Part shown: positions 10,957-23,908 of the stretch, piece by piece | Position numbering within the stretch: the stretch's first letter is position 1 | Layout of the letters: each line of letters begins with the position of its first letter | NCBI GenBank assembly: GCA_031472005.1 | Contig: PZJY01000012.1 | Coordinates: 930,001 to 994,000, forward strand | DNA: 64,000 nt | DNA from: Tetracladium setigerum | Taxonomy: Eukaryota > Ascomycota > Leotiomycetes > Helotiales | Reading direction: 5' to 3' | Translations under genes and position numbers: made by a program | The notes under the pieces: model-generated | What the model was told of the DNA's origin: nothing | Databases searched by the model: none | The model's input: the letters and a program-made list of their open reading frames with translations, nothing else

Positions 10957-12139
10957 ATGACCATGACTACCGACAAACCAACCGCTCCATCATTCTCGGC
11001 CAACACAATAACAACATCTGATGGAGGGTCATTAAGCTACCACAGCATCGGCTCCGGCCCAGGCCTCCTCGTAATCCACGGCGCAGCCAGCCACGGCCTC
11101 ACGCATCGCGAACTCGCCATACTGCTCTCTGACAGATACACCGTCCATCTACTCTCTCGACGGGGCCGCGGACTGTCGACTGCCTACCCGGATCGTATTC
11201 TTAACATGCAAGCCGTGCAACCTGTTTCCAAACTAACTGTTGAGAAGAAGAAGCAGAAGAAGGAGGAAGAAGTAGAAGGGAATGATATTGCTTCTGTGGT
11301 TGATAAGAACCGGGAAAATGACGGCGTCAAGACGTATAGGAGGGGTTTTAGAGAAGCTGTGTTGGAGATGGATCTGGAGGATGTGGAGGTGGTGATTGCG
11401 GAGACGGCAGCCAGGTTTGTGCTGGGTGTTAGTGTCGGGGCGATTTTGGCGCTTGAGTTGGGGATGAGGAAAGGGAAGGGGAGGAGGGGAGATGGAGTGG
11501 AGAAGATTGTGGTTTTTGAACCGCCGTTGCAATTTGTTGATGTTGACACGGGCTTGGATGTGAAGGGTGTGAGGAGGTTTGAAGAAGAGTAAGTGCTGCA
11601 AGCAAATGAGAAAAAGAGAGAGTGTGTCTCAACAACTCCAATCAAGCAAGCTGACAGGATCCATCCAAAATAGAATGGAAGCAGGCGATCTCGCCAATGC
11701 CATGATCACGGCCATGTCCCTCGTTCAAATAGGTCCACAATGGATCCCCCGCCTCATAATGCGCTTCTTCGCTAATCTCATGATTCGATCGCAAAAGAAA
11801 ACGGCAGAAGAGGTCGAGCGAGATGGCAATACATCGATGGCTGAACTGGCGCCGGCTCTGCGCTACGACTTTGCGATTGTGGAGCAGGAGGTTGGGAAGT
11901 CTTCGACATTTGAGGGGGTGGGAGATGGGAAGGAGATATTGTTGCTTGATGGGGGGAATTCCCCGGCGTTTGTGAAGGTAGTGATGGGGGTCTTGGAGAA
12001 GGTGGTGAAGGGAGCGAAGAGAGTGACGATTGAGGGCGTGGGGCATGAGGTACTCTGTAATAAAGATTTTAGAGGACGGCCGGAGAAGGCTGTGCGTGTT
12101 ATTATGGATTTCCTAGAGGAGGTGAGGGTTGAGGGATGA
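10957..12139 (+). CDS. Alpha/beta-hydrolase fold protein
   Basis: Exons 10957-11588 and 11674-12139, giving 365 aa. The intron is 85 nt (GTAAGT...CTGAC...TAG). The acceptor at 11673 was chosen because it restores the frame and joins RRFEE to EMEAGDLANAM without the extra residues an upstream AG would add. The fold is shown by the oxyanion strand LLVIHGAASH (about residue 40), the nucleophile elbow GVSVG (Ser near 160) and a late His in EGVGHEVL (near 334). The acid residue is not obvious: the usual strand reads EILLLDGGNSP, and its Asp is a candidate. A charged Lys/Glu-rich insert (about residues 90-125, KKKQKKEEEVEG) separates the first strands from the nucleophile. The substrate is unknown; esterase or small-molecule hydrolase activity is only a family-level guess. 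Confidence 0.8.
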
Positions 12140-13236
12140 GGTGGTGTTGAACGAAGACAGTGGTTTGGGGAATCACCAGGAATCCAGGTTTAGGAGATCA
12201 AGTACTGAGCCTTGACGGTTATTCAGATAACACTATTCACTAGAACGAACCATAATACTACCGTAGCAACACCGTACCTCAAGACCGATTGTTCCCCCTA
12301 AAGGTAAGTAATTGAACGTGTCAAAGGGAAAGAAAGTAAATGAAGTTTACAAGATAGAATTAATAGCGGAAGTACAATGCTTGAGCTAGAAGGGCCTCCG
12401 ACTACGACAATATTTGCAAGCCTTTGGAGACGATTTATGCTTCCTTGTCAATCTTTAGAATTGTATTATAGCAAATTGGAACAAGAATGTTGCTTAAATT
12501 TCACATCTCCACTCAGATGTATCTTTACTTCCATCAATCAAAGATGGCAGACCTCACACTACAGGTGATGCAAAGTTATGAAGTGTTGACATTCAGCACT
12601 TCCTGAGAGTTTCCAAAGCACATGCTTAAAAGTAGTAGGCACACAAAATAATTGCACACGTATAATAAGATGAAATGATGTTGAATATTGCCCGTATAAT
12701 TATCCCACACTCGACAGGCGCAACTTGTGAACAACAGCGAACTGCCAATCATTCCGTCACGGTGAAAATGCAAGAAAAGCAACAGGAACTTCTCTCTACG
12801 CTCAGAGCGAAAACAGCTTCATTGTAAGGGGTGCAACAGAAGCTGTCGTTAAGTAATTTGAAATGCTGGCGATAGTGAGAAGAAAAGCAGATTGAAGGGT
12901 GGAAAATTGTCGTATAAATATTGGCGCCAAGACACATATCCCTCTAAGCCCGATACAGCGTAGAACCTCCCGCCGCCTTCACCGCAGGGAAGTGAGCTCA
13001 ACACCGTGGCTTCAAGATTCTAGGAAGTCCGTCAAAGACAACAAGCTCCCTTTCAGCATCCCAACGAGTACGTGGCCGCTGCCTGAAGATCTGGCATTTC
13101 GACAGTCTGTGTCGCAGACTTATATTTCCCTCTGGAAATCCCAATCTGCTGCCACTTTCATCCAACAGACCGAGGCGCACAAGCCGACAGATCGACTTTC
13201 AAATTCCGCCCTTGACGCAAACAATCGATATTAAAG
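12140..13236. other. Intergenic region upstream of SEC23
   Basis: About 1.1 kb holding the hydrolase 3' end and the SEC23 promoter and leader. Short frames here lack any recognisable protein content. Confidence 0.5.
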
Positions 13237-15862
13237 ATGGATGTTGAGGCTTTGAAGGAGCAGTGGTCAGAGATTGAGGACCGGGATGGAGTTCGACTCA
13301 GTTGGAATGTCTTTCCAAGCTCTCGCATGGTCTGTCAACAAAAACCTATGAATTCCTGACTGTTACTGAGTCTGTGTAGGAAGCTTCCCGACTTGTCGTC
13401 CCAATCGGTGTTCTTTACACCCCTCTGAAGCCCAAGCCAGAGACACCACTCCTGCAATATGAGCCGGTCGTTTGCAAGCAGCCTTGCAGATCTGTCTTGA
13501 ATCCTCACTGGTGAGAAAGATGCCGCTCTGGGATGAACATGCCCCACTAACAACGAGTAGCCAGGTTGATACTCGAGCCCGTATCTGGATATGCCCATTT
13601 TGTCTGTCCCGAAACCCTCTCCCGCCTCACTACAAGGACATCTCGCAAACCGCGATCCCCCCGAGCTACACATTTCGAATTCCACAATCGAATACAAACT
13701 CTCTCGACCAGCGCCCAGCGCCCCAATATTCCTGTATGTCGTGGATACCTGTCAAGAGGAGGATAGCTTGACCGCCTTGAAGGAGTCTCTTGTGATGAGC
13801 TTGAGCTTGCTCCCGGAAAATGCATTGGTTGGTTTGGTAACGTTCGGAACAATGGTAAGCTTTTGGCGCTTCGTGAATCGGATTATGCCTAACATGATCA
13901 TTTTAGACCCATGTCCACGAAATTGGTTATACGGAGTGCCCAAAATCATACGTATTTAGAGGTAGCAAGGATTATACCGCGAAGCAGGTCCAGGAGATGC
14001 TAGGACTTGGCAATGTTGGTGTGAGACCAGGTATGCCACAGCAGCAGCCTGGCCGACCTGCGGCTCCTGGAGGACCAGCGTCTCGATTCTTGTTGCCAGT
14101 TCAGCAATGCGAATTCCAGCTCACCAAGGCTCTGGAGCAGCTCCAGAAAGACCCTTGGCCAGTTTCCAACGATCGCAGGAATCTTAGATGTACTGGTGTT
14201 GCTCTCAGCGTTGCCGTAGGTCTCCTTGAGACGTCGTTCCAATTTGCTGGTGGACGTATCATGCTTTTCGCCGGTGGCCCGGCTACAGAAGGACCTGGTA
14301 TGGTTGTTGGACCCGAGTTGAGGGAGTCGATCAGATCCCATCACGATATCGACCGCGATAACATTAAATACTACAAGAAAGCTCTCAAGGTTCGCATTCC
14401 GGCACATGGAGGAGAAGACAAAGCGCTAACAGGAATAGTTTTACGACAGTCTTGCTAAGAGAACAGCCCATAACTGTCACATCATTGACATCTTTGCTGG
14501 TTGCTTAGATCAAGTTGGTCTGTTGGAGATGAAGGGACTGGCAAACTCGACTGGAGGTCACATGGTTCTAACTGATAGTTTCACTGCATCTATGTTCAAG
14601 CAGTCGTTCGTCCGTATCTTTGAAAGAGACGAGGATGACAATCTTCTGATGGGATTTAATGCCTCTCTGGAGGTTCTTACCACCAAAGAGCTAAAGGTTA
14701 CAGGTCTCATCGGCCACGCTGTGTCGATGAACAAGAAATCAACATCGGTTGGCGAGACGGAATGCGGCATTGGAAATACCTGCTCGTGGAAAATGTGTGG
14801 AATTGATCCCAGCGCAAGTTACGGAATCTATTTTGAAATCGCAAGCCAAAACGGTCCAGCCCAGCACCAGCAAACGCCACAGAAGGGGCTGATCCAGTTC
14901 TTGACATACTATCAACACTCTTCCGGACAGTTCCATCTTCGAGTTACCACTGTTTCTCGAAACCTCAGTGGTCCTGCAGGAGATCCTGCAATTGCGCAGT
15001 CATTCGATCAGGAAGCTGCTGCTGTTCTTATGTCAAGAATCGCCGTCTTTAAGGCAGAAGTTGACGATGGCCCAGACGTTCTCCGATGGGTCGATCGAAT
15101 GCTTATCCGCCTGTGTTCTCGATTTGCAGATTATCGTAAAGATGACCCGACATCGTTCAGACTGGAAAAGAATTTCACTCTCTATCCGCAATTCATGTTC
15201 CACTTGCGACGAAGTCAATTCCTCCAAGTTTTCAACAACTCACCTGATGAGACTGCTTTCTACCGCCATGTTCTTAATCACGAGGATGTGAGCAACTCTC
15301 TGATCATGATTCAACCAACCTTGGATTCCTACACTTTCGACCAAGAAGGCAGTCAGCCAGTCCTGCTCGACTCCACATCCATTCAGCCTACCCACATCCT
15401 TCTCCTGGATACTTTCTTCCACATCCTGATCTTCCACGGCACAACTGTTGCCGACTGGAGGAAGGCTGGTTATCAAGATCAAGAAGGATACGAAAACTTT
15501 GCTTCTCTGCTCGACTTACCAAAGGAGGATGCGAAGGTACGTATCGAATTCCACTTAGTAATTAAGAAGTATGCTAACAATCAAAGGATCTTATCACCGA
15601 TCGATTCCCACTGCCCCGCTTCATCGTCTGTGATGCTGGTGGATCACAAGCACGTTTCTTGCTCTCCAAGCTCAACCCTTCAACAACTCATACGACTGGT
15701 GCTTATGGTGGTGTTGGAGCTCAAACTGCCCAGACTATCTTCACAGACGATGTTTCACTGCAGACCTTTATGGACCATTTGATGAAGTAAGTTACTCTAA
15801 AGCCTTGGCAAACGCTCATCACTAACACAATTTTTAGACTTGCTGTCAGCGGAACGAACTAG
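13237..15862 (+). CDS. SEC23: SEC23, COPII coat subunit and Sar1 GTPase activator (one apparent frameshift)
   Basis: Seven exons: 13237-13329, 13380-13510, 13561-13854, 13907-14389, 14439-15536, 15587-15786 and 15838-15862; all introns are 49-52 nt. The protein (774 aa) forms the inner COPII coat with Sec24 on ER exit sites and stimulates Sar1 GTP hydrolysis. It opens MDVEALKEQWSEIEDRDGVR. The zinc finger is made by CKQPC, the Cys at the exon 2/3 junction and WICPFC (about residues 58-84). The trunk, beta-sandwich, helical and gelsolin-like regions follow, with FAGCLDQVGLLEMKGLANST and a C-terminal RFPLPRFIVCDAGGSQARFLLSK. Exon 3 loses frame at a six-C run (13657-13662). One extra C restores PPELH and makes the total length divisible by three. 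As SEC23 is essential in yeast, this is very probably a sequence error. Confidence 0.95.
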
Positions 15863-16471
15863 AGATGTTTTTGAGAGCGTGGTTGAAACGACGAATCATG
15901 ACTGTGCACGGCAGAGCGAGACGTCCATCTTGGAGTTGGGAGGAAGGTAGCAGAGATCTGTACCAAAATCCAAAGAGTAATAGCCTAGAAATTAAGAAGC
16001 ATTATGAATTCAAAACCTTATTTTTTGCAGAATCTTCTCAGTGAATAAGGAATTTATTAGCAAGCCCCATCACCAACGGAATCATTATCGAATTTATGAG
16101 ACTGTCGAAAGAAATAGAGGGTGATTTTGTGATAATGTAACAATTGCTGCAATCTAAGGGTCAATTCGTCTGCAGAAATTATAGCCCTGAATTTGGAACT
16201 AGCCAATATTCTGCAAGATTCTCAAGTACTAGTGTCAGTCATTTCAATGAAATATTTGAAAGATCCTCAAGAAAATTCCTTTTATCCGTACATCAGATGG
16301 AAGGTGAAAGGGTTTGGCGGGGTGAGGTGAATCTGAGTGCCAAGGCTGGCAAGGGAACGAAATCTTTAGCGCAATCTCTAAGCGAGCTCCCACAAAGAGG
16401 TTCCGCATCAACCTCCAAAAATAATTTGACATCACGACAAGAACATCAATCATTCTCCGTCAACCGCAAAC
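15863..16471. other. Intergenic region SEC23-RPL12
   Basis: About 600 bp holding the 3' end of SEC23 and the ribosomal-protein promoter. No gene is seen. Confidence 0.5.
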
Positions 16472-17253
16472 ATGCGTAGGTCCTGCCGCTCGTTGGTACT
16501 AAATATGAATCCATAGCTAATTGCCCATCTTACAGCTCCAAAGTCGGACCCCTCCGAGATCAAGGTGATGTAAGTTCGCAACTTTCCTCCAATTCGACGG
16601 CAAATCGACTTCTTCAACGCGACGAGATATGGGATGGGAATCTGGGGGGAAATATAGAAGCTGACTGGTATATGCAGCCACCTTCGTGCAACCGGTGGTG
16701 AAGTTGGTGCCTCCTCGGCGCTCGCTCCCAAGATTGGTCCTCTCGGTCTGTCACCAAAGAAGGTCGGAGAAGATATCGCAAAGGCAACTGGCGACTGGGT
16801 ACGCATTCCCGCAGAGTAGGAATTCGAGGGCGAAATTCTAACGATATACCGTGGTTTTAGAAAGGTCTCCGTGTCACCGTCAGACTCACCATCCAGAACC
16901 GACAGGCTGCCGTCTCCGTTGTCCCATCCGCCTCCTCCCTCATCATCAAGGCCTTGAAGGAGCCTCCTCGTGACCGCAAGAAGGAGAAGAACATTAAGCA
17001 CAGCAAGTCCGTCTCACTGGAGGAGATCATCGAGATCGCCCGCATAATGAGATTCAAGTCGTTGGCAAAGGAGCTCAAGGGTACGGTCAAGGAGATTCTG
17101 GGTACTGCTTTCAGCGTCGGATGCCAAGTTGATGGACGGTCGCCAAAGGATGTCTCAGATGATATTGAGAGTGGAGAGATTGAGAGTAGGCTTTGCTCGA
17201 GCACCCTGCGAAAGAAGCATTTTGCTAACTGATTTCTAGTCCCAGAGGAATAA
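16472..17253 (+). CDS. RPL12: 60S ribosomal protein L12 (uL11)
   Basis: Five coding exons: 16472-16475, 16536-16569, 16678-16798, 16861-17185 and 17240-17253, giving 165 aa, the same as the yeast protein. The first coding exon is only four bases (ATG plus C) and the last encodes only IPEE. Introns are 60, 108, 62 and 54 nt with GTAGGT, GTAAGT, GTACGC and GTAGGC donors. The protein reads MPPKSDPSEIKVIHLRATGG, then LAPKIGPLGLSPKKVGEDIA and KALKEPPRDRKKEKNIKHS, all hallmark uL11 segments. It binds the GTPase-associated centre of 25S rRNA at the base of the ribosomal stalk. The intron at the start codon and the intron-rich structure contrast with the longer-exon neighbours. Confidence 0.96.
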
Positions 17254-18913
17254 ACGAAGTTAACGTGTTTCTTTGCAATGTTCTGGGCGCATACTTCACG
17301 ATAGGCTGTGAAACAATGGCAAATGATCCATAAGCAAACCCACCGGCATCCCTGTGACATGCAAGTTCCCGAAGTCCAAAGGCTCTTTTTTTGCACTGTG
17401 CACACTTCCCAAACACTCTGGGCTATAATCCTCCTCTCCCTCGTGGTTTGGTTCAATCTGTGGTATAGCCCTATTTTTGGAGGAAGAAGATTAAATCTTT
17501 GACCGATTACTCACCGCGGCACTCTATCCTTCTGGAGTGAGTGTGGTGGTCCATATCTTCTGGGCAACATATCCATTTGACACTTGCAGTGCAGATCGTC
17601 TTGAAAATATACTCGTCTGTACGAGTATTTCTTTTGGGGCCGAAATATGACGATCTTACCGCATGCAGAACACCAGCAATATCTTACATACATTAGGTCA
17701 GCCTACGACGCTTCAGTTCGATCTCCGCCAGCGAGTGCTAGATTATGGAATGTGGTGGAAATATCACCGCCCACAATCCGAAGCTGATAAGCTCAAACCG
17801 AGTACTGAAAGAAAGCATTGTCTGAGCAGTCGAGGATTGGAGGGAAATCTCTTCATCTGAGCTCCTGTTATTCAGACCGAGGAGTGGCAGGAAGTTCCTT
17901 TTTACATTCCACCAACCTGCCTGTACAGAAAATGCACCAGTTTCCAACACCCACTGTTGCTCCAGTAGTTATTGGCCTCGGGAACAGGTAAGTTGAATTA
18001 TCCAGAGGAATATGTAGGGATCGTTCTTTCATGAAAATTGGCATGCTGCATGATATCACGAGATTTCGGCACAAACCTAACGGCGCTTAGCTGCTGTGAT
18101 TTAAGGCTCGTAACGGTTGCTACTGGTAGTACGCCGTAGTTGTTCTTACAGTAATACTACCCTCCCTAACTCTGGATCTCTGGTCTATTATTGTTCTTGG
18201 CTTCTTAGCACCCGAAATTAATTGCAATGCTTTTGAAATAACGACCGCTTCCCTCCTAATAATAGGCTGATGTGATTGAAAGATGATTATTGTGACACAA
18301 TTCCACTCTAATCCCTTGGCTGCCTGCGCCTGATCCACGCGTTTCCAACGAGCTGTTTCTTACATCAAATCCCTGCACTTTACGCCGCAGGGCACTCCAC
18401 CACCACCATCCCAACTCTTGGACAACACGAGTAAGAAATGAGAGTCGTCAATCCCTCGAACCGTCTGCTTACACCGTCGTGAATTCGTCTGGTCCAGCTC
18501 CCGTTCCATTAACCATACGCTGTTCTTTTGCGCCTTTTCTGTTCGTTTTGTGGTTGTGATAGGGGAGCTCAAATCAGTCTTCTCTTCTCCCCCCACGTTG
18601 ATAGGCCTCTCTCTCTCTCAGATCTCTGCCTCTCAGTCAGCCGAAGTCCCACCACAATCATCCTCCTCCTCAACCCCCCCAGCAAGTCTTGTCCTCGTTC
18701 TGCTCCATATGCAGGAGGGACAGGCGTGAATTCAAGTTGCTCACACTGGGCTACAGTATTCGGGAAGCTCGAGATGATCAATAGAGGCGACGTTCCTCTC
18801 CTTCGTGCAGGCATTGGCACTGGTTCGAGGGCGCTGCAATAAGCCTTCGTTGACCTTTTCAAGAACTCAAGCACTCCTTTGTAGCCCTTGCGGGCTGCTG
18901 CATTTTTGCAAAC
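17254..18913. other. Intergenic region RPL12-OGT
   Basis: About 1.66 kb. The last 400 bases are pyrimidine-rich (CTCTCTCTCTCTCAG near 18607) and look like the promoter and leader of the O-GlcNAc transferase gene. No coding frame or RNA gene is supported in the rest. Confidence 0.5.
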
Positions 18914-21900
18914 ATGCTTCCGCAAATCGCCCGCCATCCCCCGCCGTTAACACAACAATTCGGCGACCCTGGCTTTGCGCCGCCTCCCTTCGACTCTCCG
19001 CCTGTTGCGAGACGACCTGAAAGATCTGCTCTTCTTCCTCTACGAAGCTTAAGGAACCCCATCCCACCGTCAGCACTTGCTCCCCTCCATCGAGCATACC
19101 CAGTCGAGAATCATGGATCTCAACAACGGCCTGGCCTGCTGCGCGCAAACTCTTCTGTGCAGAGTTTTGGAGGACAATACGATGACCCATCGGAGCATAT
19201 GTTGCGGAGGAAGACACCAAATGGAACATTGGCTGCTGGATATGATGGAACACCGGTGCAATGGTCAAGCAAAGCACCTCCATTGAAGCATGTCGTTCTT
19301 CCCCTGTCGGAGGGCACTGAGATACAAGGACCAAGAATGCGGTCAGCCAGTGTGGGATGGATACAACAACCGGGAGGCCATGCGGGAAGTTTTAACAACT
19401 TCAGCGATATGAGAATGAACAGTGATCCTGGAAACTGGTCACAGTTCCCACCTACAACAGAAGTAGGCCCCGTCTGGGGGAATTTATGGACAAACCAGCC
19501 TTCGTCCTACCACCCAAACAACGGCATGCAAATTCCAACGGTGCTCCAGCCCCCATACCAACCAGCGCCTGGACCGACAGCATCAAATGATGGAGGACTA
19601 TATGGTCCATACTGGCCAGATGGGCGGTTTGTGCCTTACAGACCTGCTGCCTATCGTGGGCCAGAATCTCAATATTCAAGCCAAGATTGGGATCTCAATG
19701 TTGGGATCCAACAGCAACACCACCAACGGCCGCCAATGGAGCTTATGCCGTCTATCCATTCTACGTCGTTTCGTGCCGAGAATTATCCTGTTGTACATGG
19801 AGGTCATGTACCTTTTCTAGCAGATCATCCTCCAGAGGATCGATATGCCACTCCCATTCAACATCCTCAGCATACTGCACCTAATTTGTATTCCTCGAAT
19901 TTGGATGGCTCTCGAACACCCACTGCGCATTCAGCTGAGCGGGGATCTAATCCACAATTCAAGGAGAAGACTCTATCTTGGGCACATACTATTTATGTGG
20001 ATTTGTTGGAATACCTCGAGTCCAAAAAGGTACATAGAGCATCGAGACAATTACAGGGGTACAGAACATACTTAAAGAATAGTATTTATCCAAAACCCCC
20101 ACGACAGCCAGCTTCTACTTTTGGAATACCACCTTGGTCTGGTTCAGAAAACGACCTCCCACACGCCCGACGACCGTCTGGAAATATGGGTACACCGCAA
20201 GTCTCCGCAGGCCAACAAAGCAATTATAACAACTGGCAAAGCACTGGGCCTCCCATGGAATTACGACATCACCGGGCTTCCAACTCGGAGGCACCCCACT
20301 ACGCTTCACCATTTCAGACGCCGCATCATCTGTTGACCTCTCCTCAAAATAAAGCCAAAGAAGCACTTGAGATGCTCACGAATCTCTGCGAGCAAAGTGG
20401 GTGGAGCTGGATTGATGGAATGCTCCTTGGCGGATGTCTTGCATATGGTCTTGAAGAATATCATATGGCACTTGACTGGTATTCCAAAATCATTGCACTG
20501 GATCCAAAGTAAGTTGCTTACATGAACTTGTGTGACTGTATCTAACCCGTGCAATAGACATGTCGAAGCAATTTCGAACCTTGCCGCCACCTTGCTCTGT
20601 CTAAATAGACGGGAGGAAGCCGAGCGGCACTGGCTGGCATCAGTCAAGCTACGTCCTAGCTATTTTGAGGCAGTTGAACATCTTATCGGCCTTCTCTGTG
20701 GTGACCACCGTGGCAACGAAGCCGTGAATATCATTGAATTCGTAGAGCGCTCGCTGCGGATTCCGAAACAAGAAGAACACCAAGATTACTTTAGCGAGAC
20801 GTCAAGCAACGCAGACCGCGAGTCAATCGATTCACTCAAGACTCCATCTGATGGAATGGCTGTGGACTACGAAGCAGATGGTGATAGGTTATTCCGCTCG
20901 CCCTCCACCAAGGACATTGATGATGGACTCCAGGCGGGTTTTGGATCAAGTGGCTTCCTGGTCCCAGGTTGTGATAACGGCCGCATTCTTGCCCTGGTCC
21001 ATGCCAAGGGAAATATGCTATACTCTCTTGGCGATGTCAATAGTGCATCCAAAGCCTTTGAAGATGCTGTTTTGATCAGCTCGGGAAAAGGCTTCAATGG
21101 AATTCATGGACTCATACGTCGAATTGTTAGCGTGTTGTCACTAGATGGTCTAGTGCCAACCCGCACAGATTTCAGATCCCCTCCACAGACGGTAACATCA
21201 ACTCCATTACTTCTTCCACCCGATAAAGCATTGCAAACTGCCAGAATGGTGTTTGCCAAGAATGGTGAACTTCCTGGCCTCCGTCATGTCCCCGATGGCG
21301 TTGCAAAAAGAGCTGCGATTGCAACCACCAGCAATTCCCTCCTTTCTCTCGCAAAGATCTTTCAAGACGCAATGTCCAACAGTAGCTCTCCGCAACGAAT
21401 CTCGAGGATGCCCACGGGTGTTGGTGATATTCTGGCACTCTACTACCTATCACTATCTTTGCAGCCAAGCCCATCTACTGCTAACAACGTTGGTATCTTA
21501 CTTGCAAGTGTCCAGCAACCTGCGTCGCACAGACCTATTATTTCGCGAGACCCTACTCCTCAGCACAATATTCCTGGGGTAGTTCCTGGCAGTGGGATTG
21601 CGTTGGCACTGGCCTATTACAACTATGGCCTCAATCTAGATCACAAACATGCGCACATATACACCAATCTTGGCAGTCTTCTCAAGGATATAGGTCAGCT
21701 TGCTGCGGCAATTACCATGTACGAAAAGGCCGTTGCGTGCGACAGCTCCTTTGACATTGCACTTGCAAATCTCGCAAATGCCGTAAAAGACCAGGGTCGG
21801 ACAAGCGATGCCATTGAGTACTACCGGCGTGCCGTAAAAGCAAGTCCAGACTTTGCTGAGGCTGTATGCGGACTGGCAAATGCAATGAATTCTGTTTGCG

Positions 21901-23908
21901 ATTGGACTGGTAGGGGTGGAGTCATTCTCGATGGCGGTCGACAAGATCGATTTCATGTTGACGATTCTGGAATGATTCTGGATGCTAAGGCAAATGGATC
22001 CGGCGGAGGTTGGATGAAACGTGTCGTCGACATCGTTGCAAAACAACTCAAGGACGGAGCCGCTTGGGGCCGTGGAGCTTTGCAAGATCAAGCTCTTCAC
22101 CAAGTTCTGCATCAGTTGGAGGTGGCCGACGCCGATGGACGATGGCCCTCTGAAAAGAGAGCCAATATGCAGGCAGTATTGACTTCTTGGTCAGGTCATC
22201 GTTGGAAGGTGCCCGACTGTTACGTATGGTCGAACGAGCGATCAAAAGAGTTATGCATCGGTGGTATCATGACAGATACGTCAAAAAGCGACAGCTTCCC
22301 GCTTCTCACTACATCAGACCTCAGATCCCTAGTGGTTTAGCAGTCCCATCTGCTCCAACTGTCCTGCCGTTCCACACATTTACATGCCCACTATCAGCTA
22401 AGGATATTCGCATGATTTCGCAACGGAATGCCCTGAGGATATCGTGTTCAACTCTACGTGCACCATGGATGCAAGCAGCTGTCTTTCCACCACCTCCCCC
22501 TCCATCGCCACATTTGAATATAGGATACGTTTCATCCGATTTCAATAACCATCCATTGGCTCATCTGTAAGTCCCAATCCTCTACCATGTATCAATGCCT
22601 ACTTACAAATGACAAGTATGCAATCGGTTTTCGGCTTCCACAATCCTGGTCGTGCGAAAGCGTTCTGTTACGCAACCACTGCAAGTGATGGCTCAATTCA
22701 CAGACAACAGATTGAGCGAGAAGCACCTATATTTCATGATGCTAGTTCTTGGCCTGCTGATCGTCTGGTCAACCAAATAATTCAGGATGAAATCCACATT
22801 CTGGTCAATCTCAATGGCTATACCCGGGGGGCTAGAAACGAGGTATTCGCGGCTCGACCTGCACCGATTCAGATGTCATTCATGGGATTCGCAGGGACAC
22901 TCGGAGCAGAATGGTGTGACTATCTTCTAGCTGATGAAACCGCAATTCCCCCAGACACTTTGCGACCGTGGAGGCGCAATCTAGACTTAGATGATCAGGT
23001 GCGCGATCTACAGTCCCAAAACGAAGAGGGATGGGTATATTCTGAAAACATCATCTTCTGCCGTGATACTTTCTTCTGTTGCGACCATGCACAATCGGAG
23101 CCACGGGAAAGGCAAGGGTCTTGGGAGGATGAGCAATCCAGGAGATGGCAGATGAGAAAAGAGTTGTTCCCAGTCTGTCTGATGATGCAATAATCTTGGG
23201 TAACTTCAATCAGCTTTACAAGGTACGTAGTATTTCAACTTGCACAACCCTCCATACTAATTTTCCATACAGATTGAACCAACTACATTTAGAACGTGGC
23301 TAAGGATACTTGACAAAGTTCCCAAAGCAATTTTATGGCTTCTACGATTCCCCGACCTCGGTGAGAGTAACTTGAAACGCACAGCCAAAGAGTGGGCTGG
23401 GGAAGGCGTTGCGTCACGAATCTGGTTTACTGATGTTGCGCCCAAACACCAACACATATCTAGAGCCCGTGTTTGCGACCTATTCCTGGACACCCCAGAA
23501 TGCAATGCTCATACTACTGCTGCTGATGTATTGTGGTCAAGTACTCCCCTCTTGACACTTCCTCGATACAAGTACAAGATGTGTTCCCGTATGGCGGCTT
23601 CCATCTTAAAGGGTGCTTTGCCCAGAGGGGAGGAAGGTCGCAGGGCGGCGGCTGAGCTCATCGCCGATGATGATCGGCAGTATGAGGAGTTTGCAATCCG
23701 ACTTGCGAGCACGTTCTCGTACAAGGTGCATCCTTCTGGACGCGGTGAGGGAATCGGTCGATTGGCAGAACTTCGAAAAATACTTTACGAGAGCCGGTAT
23801 ACGTGCGCGCTCTTCGACACAAGGAGATGGGTATCTGATTTGGAGGAGGCGTACGAGGAGGCATGGCGGCGATGGGTCGCTAATGAAGGTGGAGATATCT
23901 ACCTATAA
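18914..23908 (+). CDS. Fungal O-GlcNAc transferase-like protein, TPR plus GT41 (two apparent frameshifts)
   Basis: Exons 18914-20508, 20558-22566, 22617-23222 and 23273-23908; introns 49-50 nt. With one base added at each of two sites (GG at 22204-22205, CCC at 23169-23171) the product is 1615 aa. Residues 1-470 are disordered. TPR repeats lie at about 477-605 and 876-985 (ALANLANAVKDQGRTSDAIEYY). The GT41 catalytic part begins near 1180 with GYVSSDFNNHPLAHLMQSVF, whose His matches the catalytic-region His of animal OGT. NLNGYTRGARNEVFAARPAP and GNFNQLYKIEPTTFRTWLRI follow, then the UDP-binding region VAPKHQH and CNAHTTAADVLWSSTP. The family transfers GlcNAc from UDP-GlcNAc to Ser/Thr of nuclear and cytosolic proteins. 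Activity in fungi is inferred. Both frameshifts fall inside conserved sequence and are likely sequence errors. Confidence 0.92.

Noticed and set aside
11647..11672. Upstream acceptor (AAG at 11646) for the hydrolase intron
   Set aside because: It also keeps frame but adds nine residues at a place where relatives, as I recall the family, have none, and AAG is a weaker acceptor than TAG.
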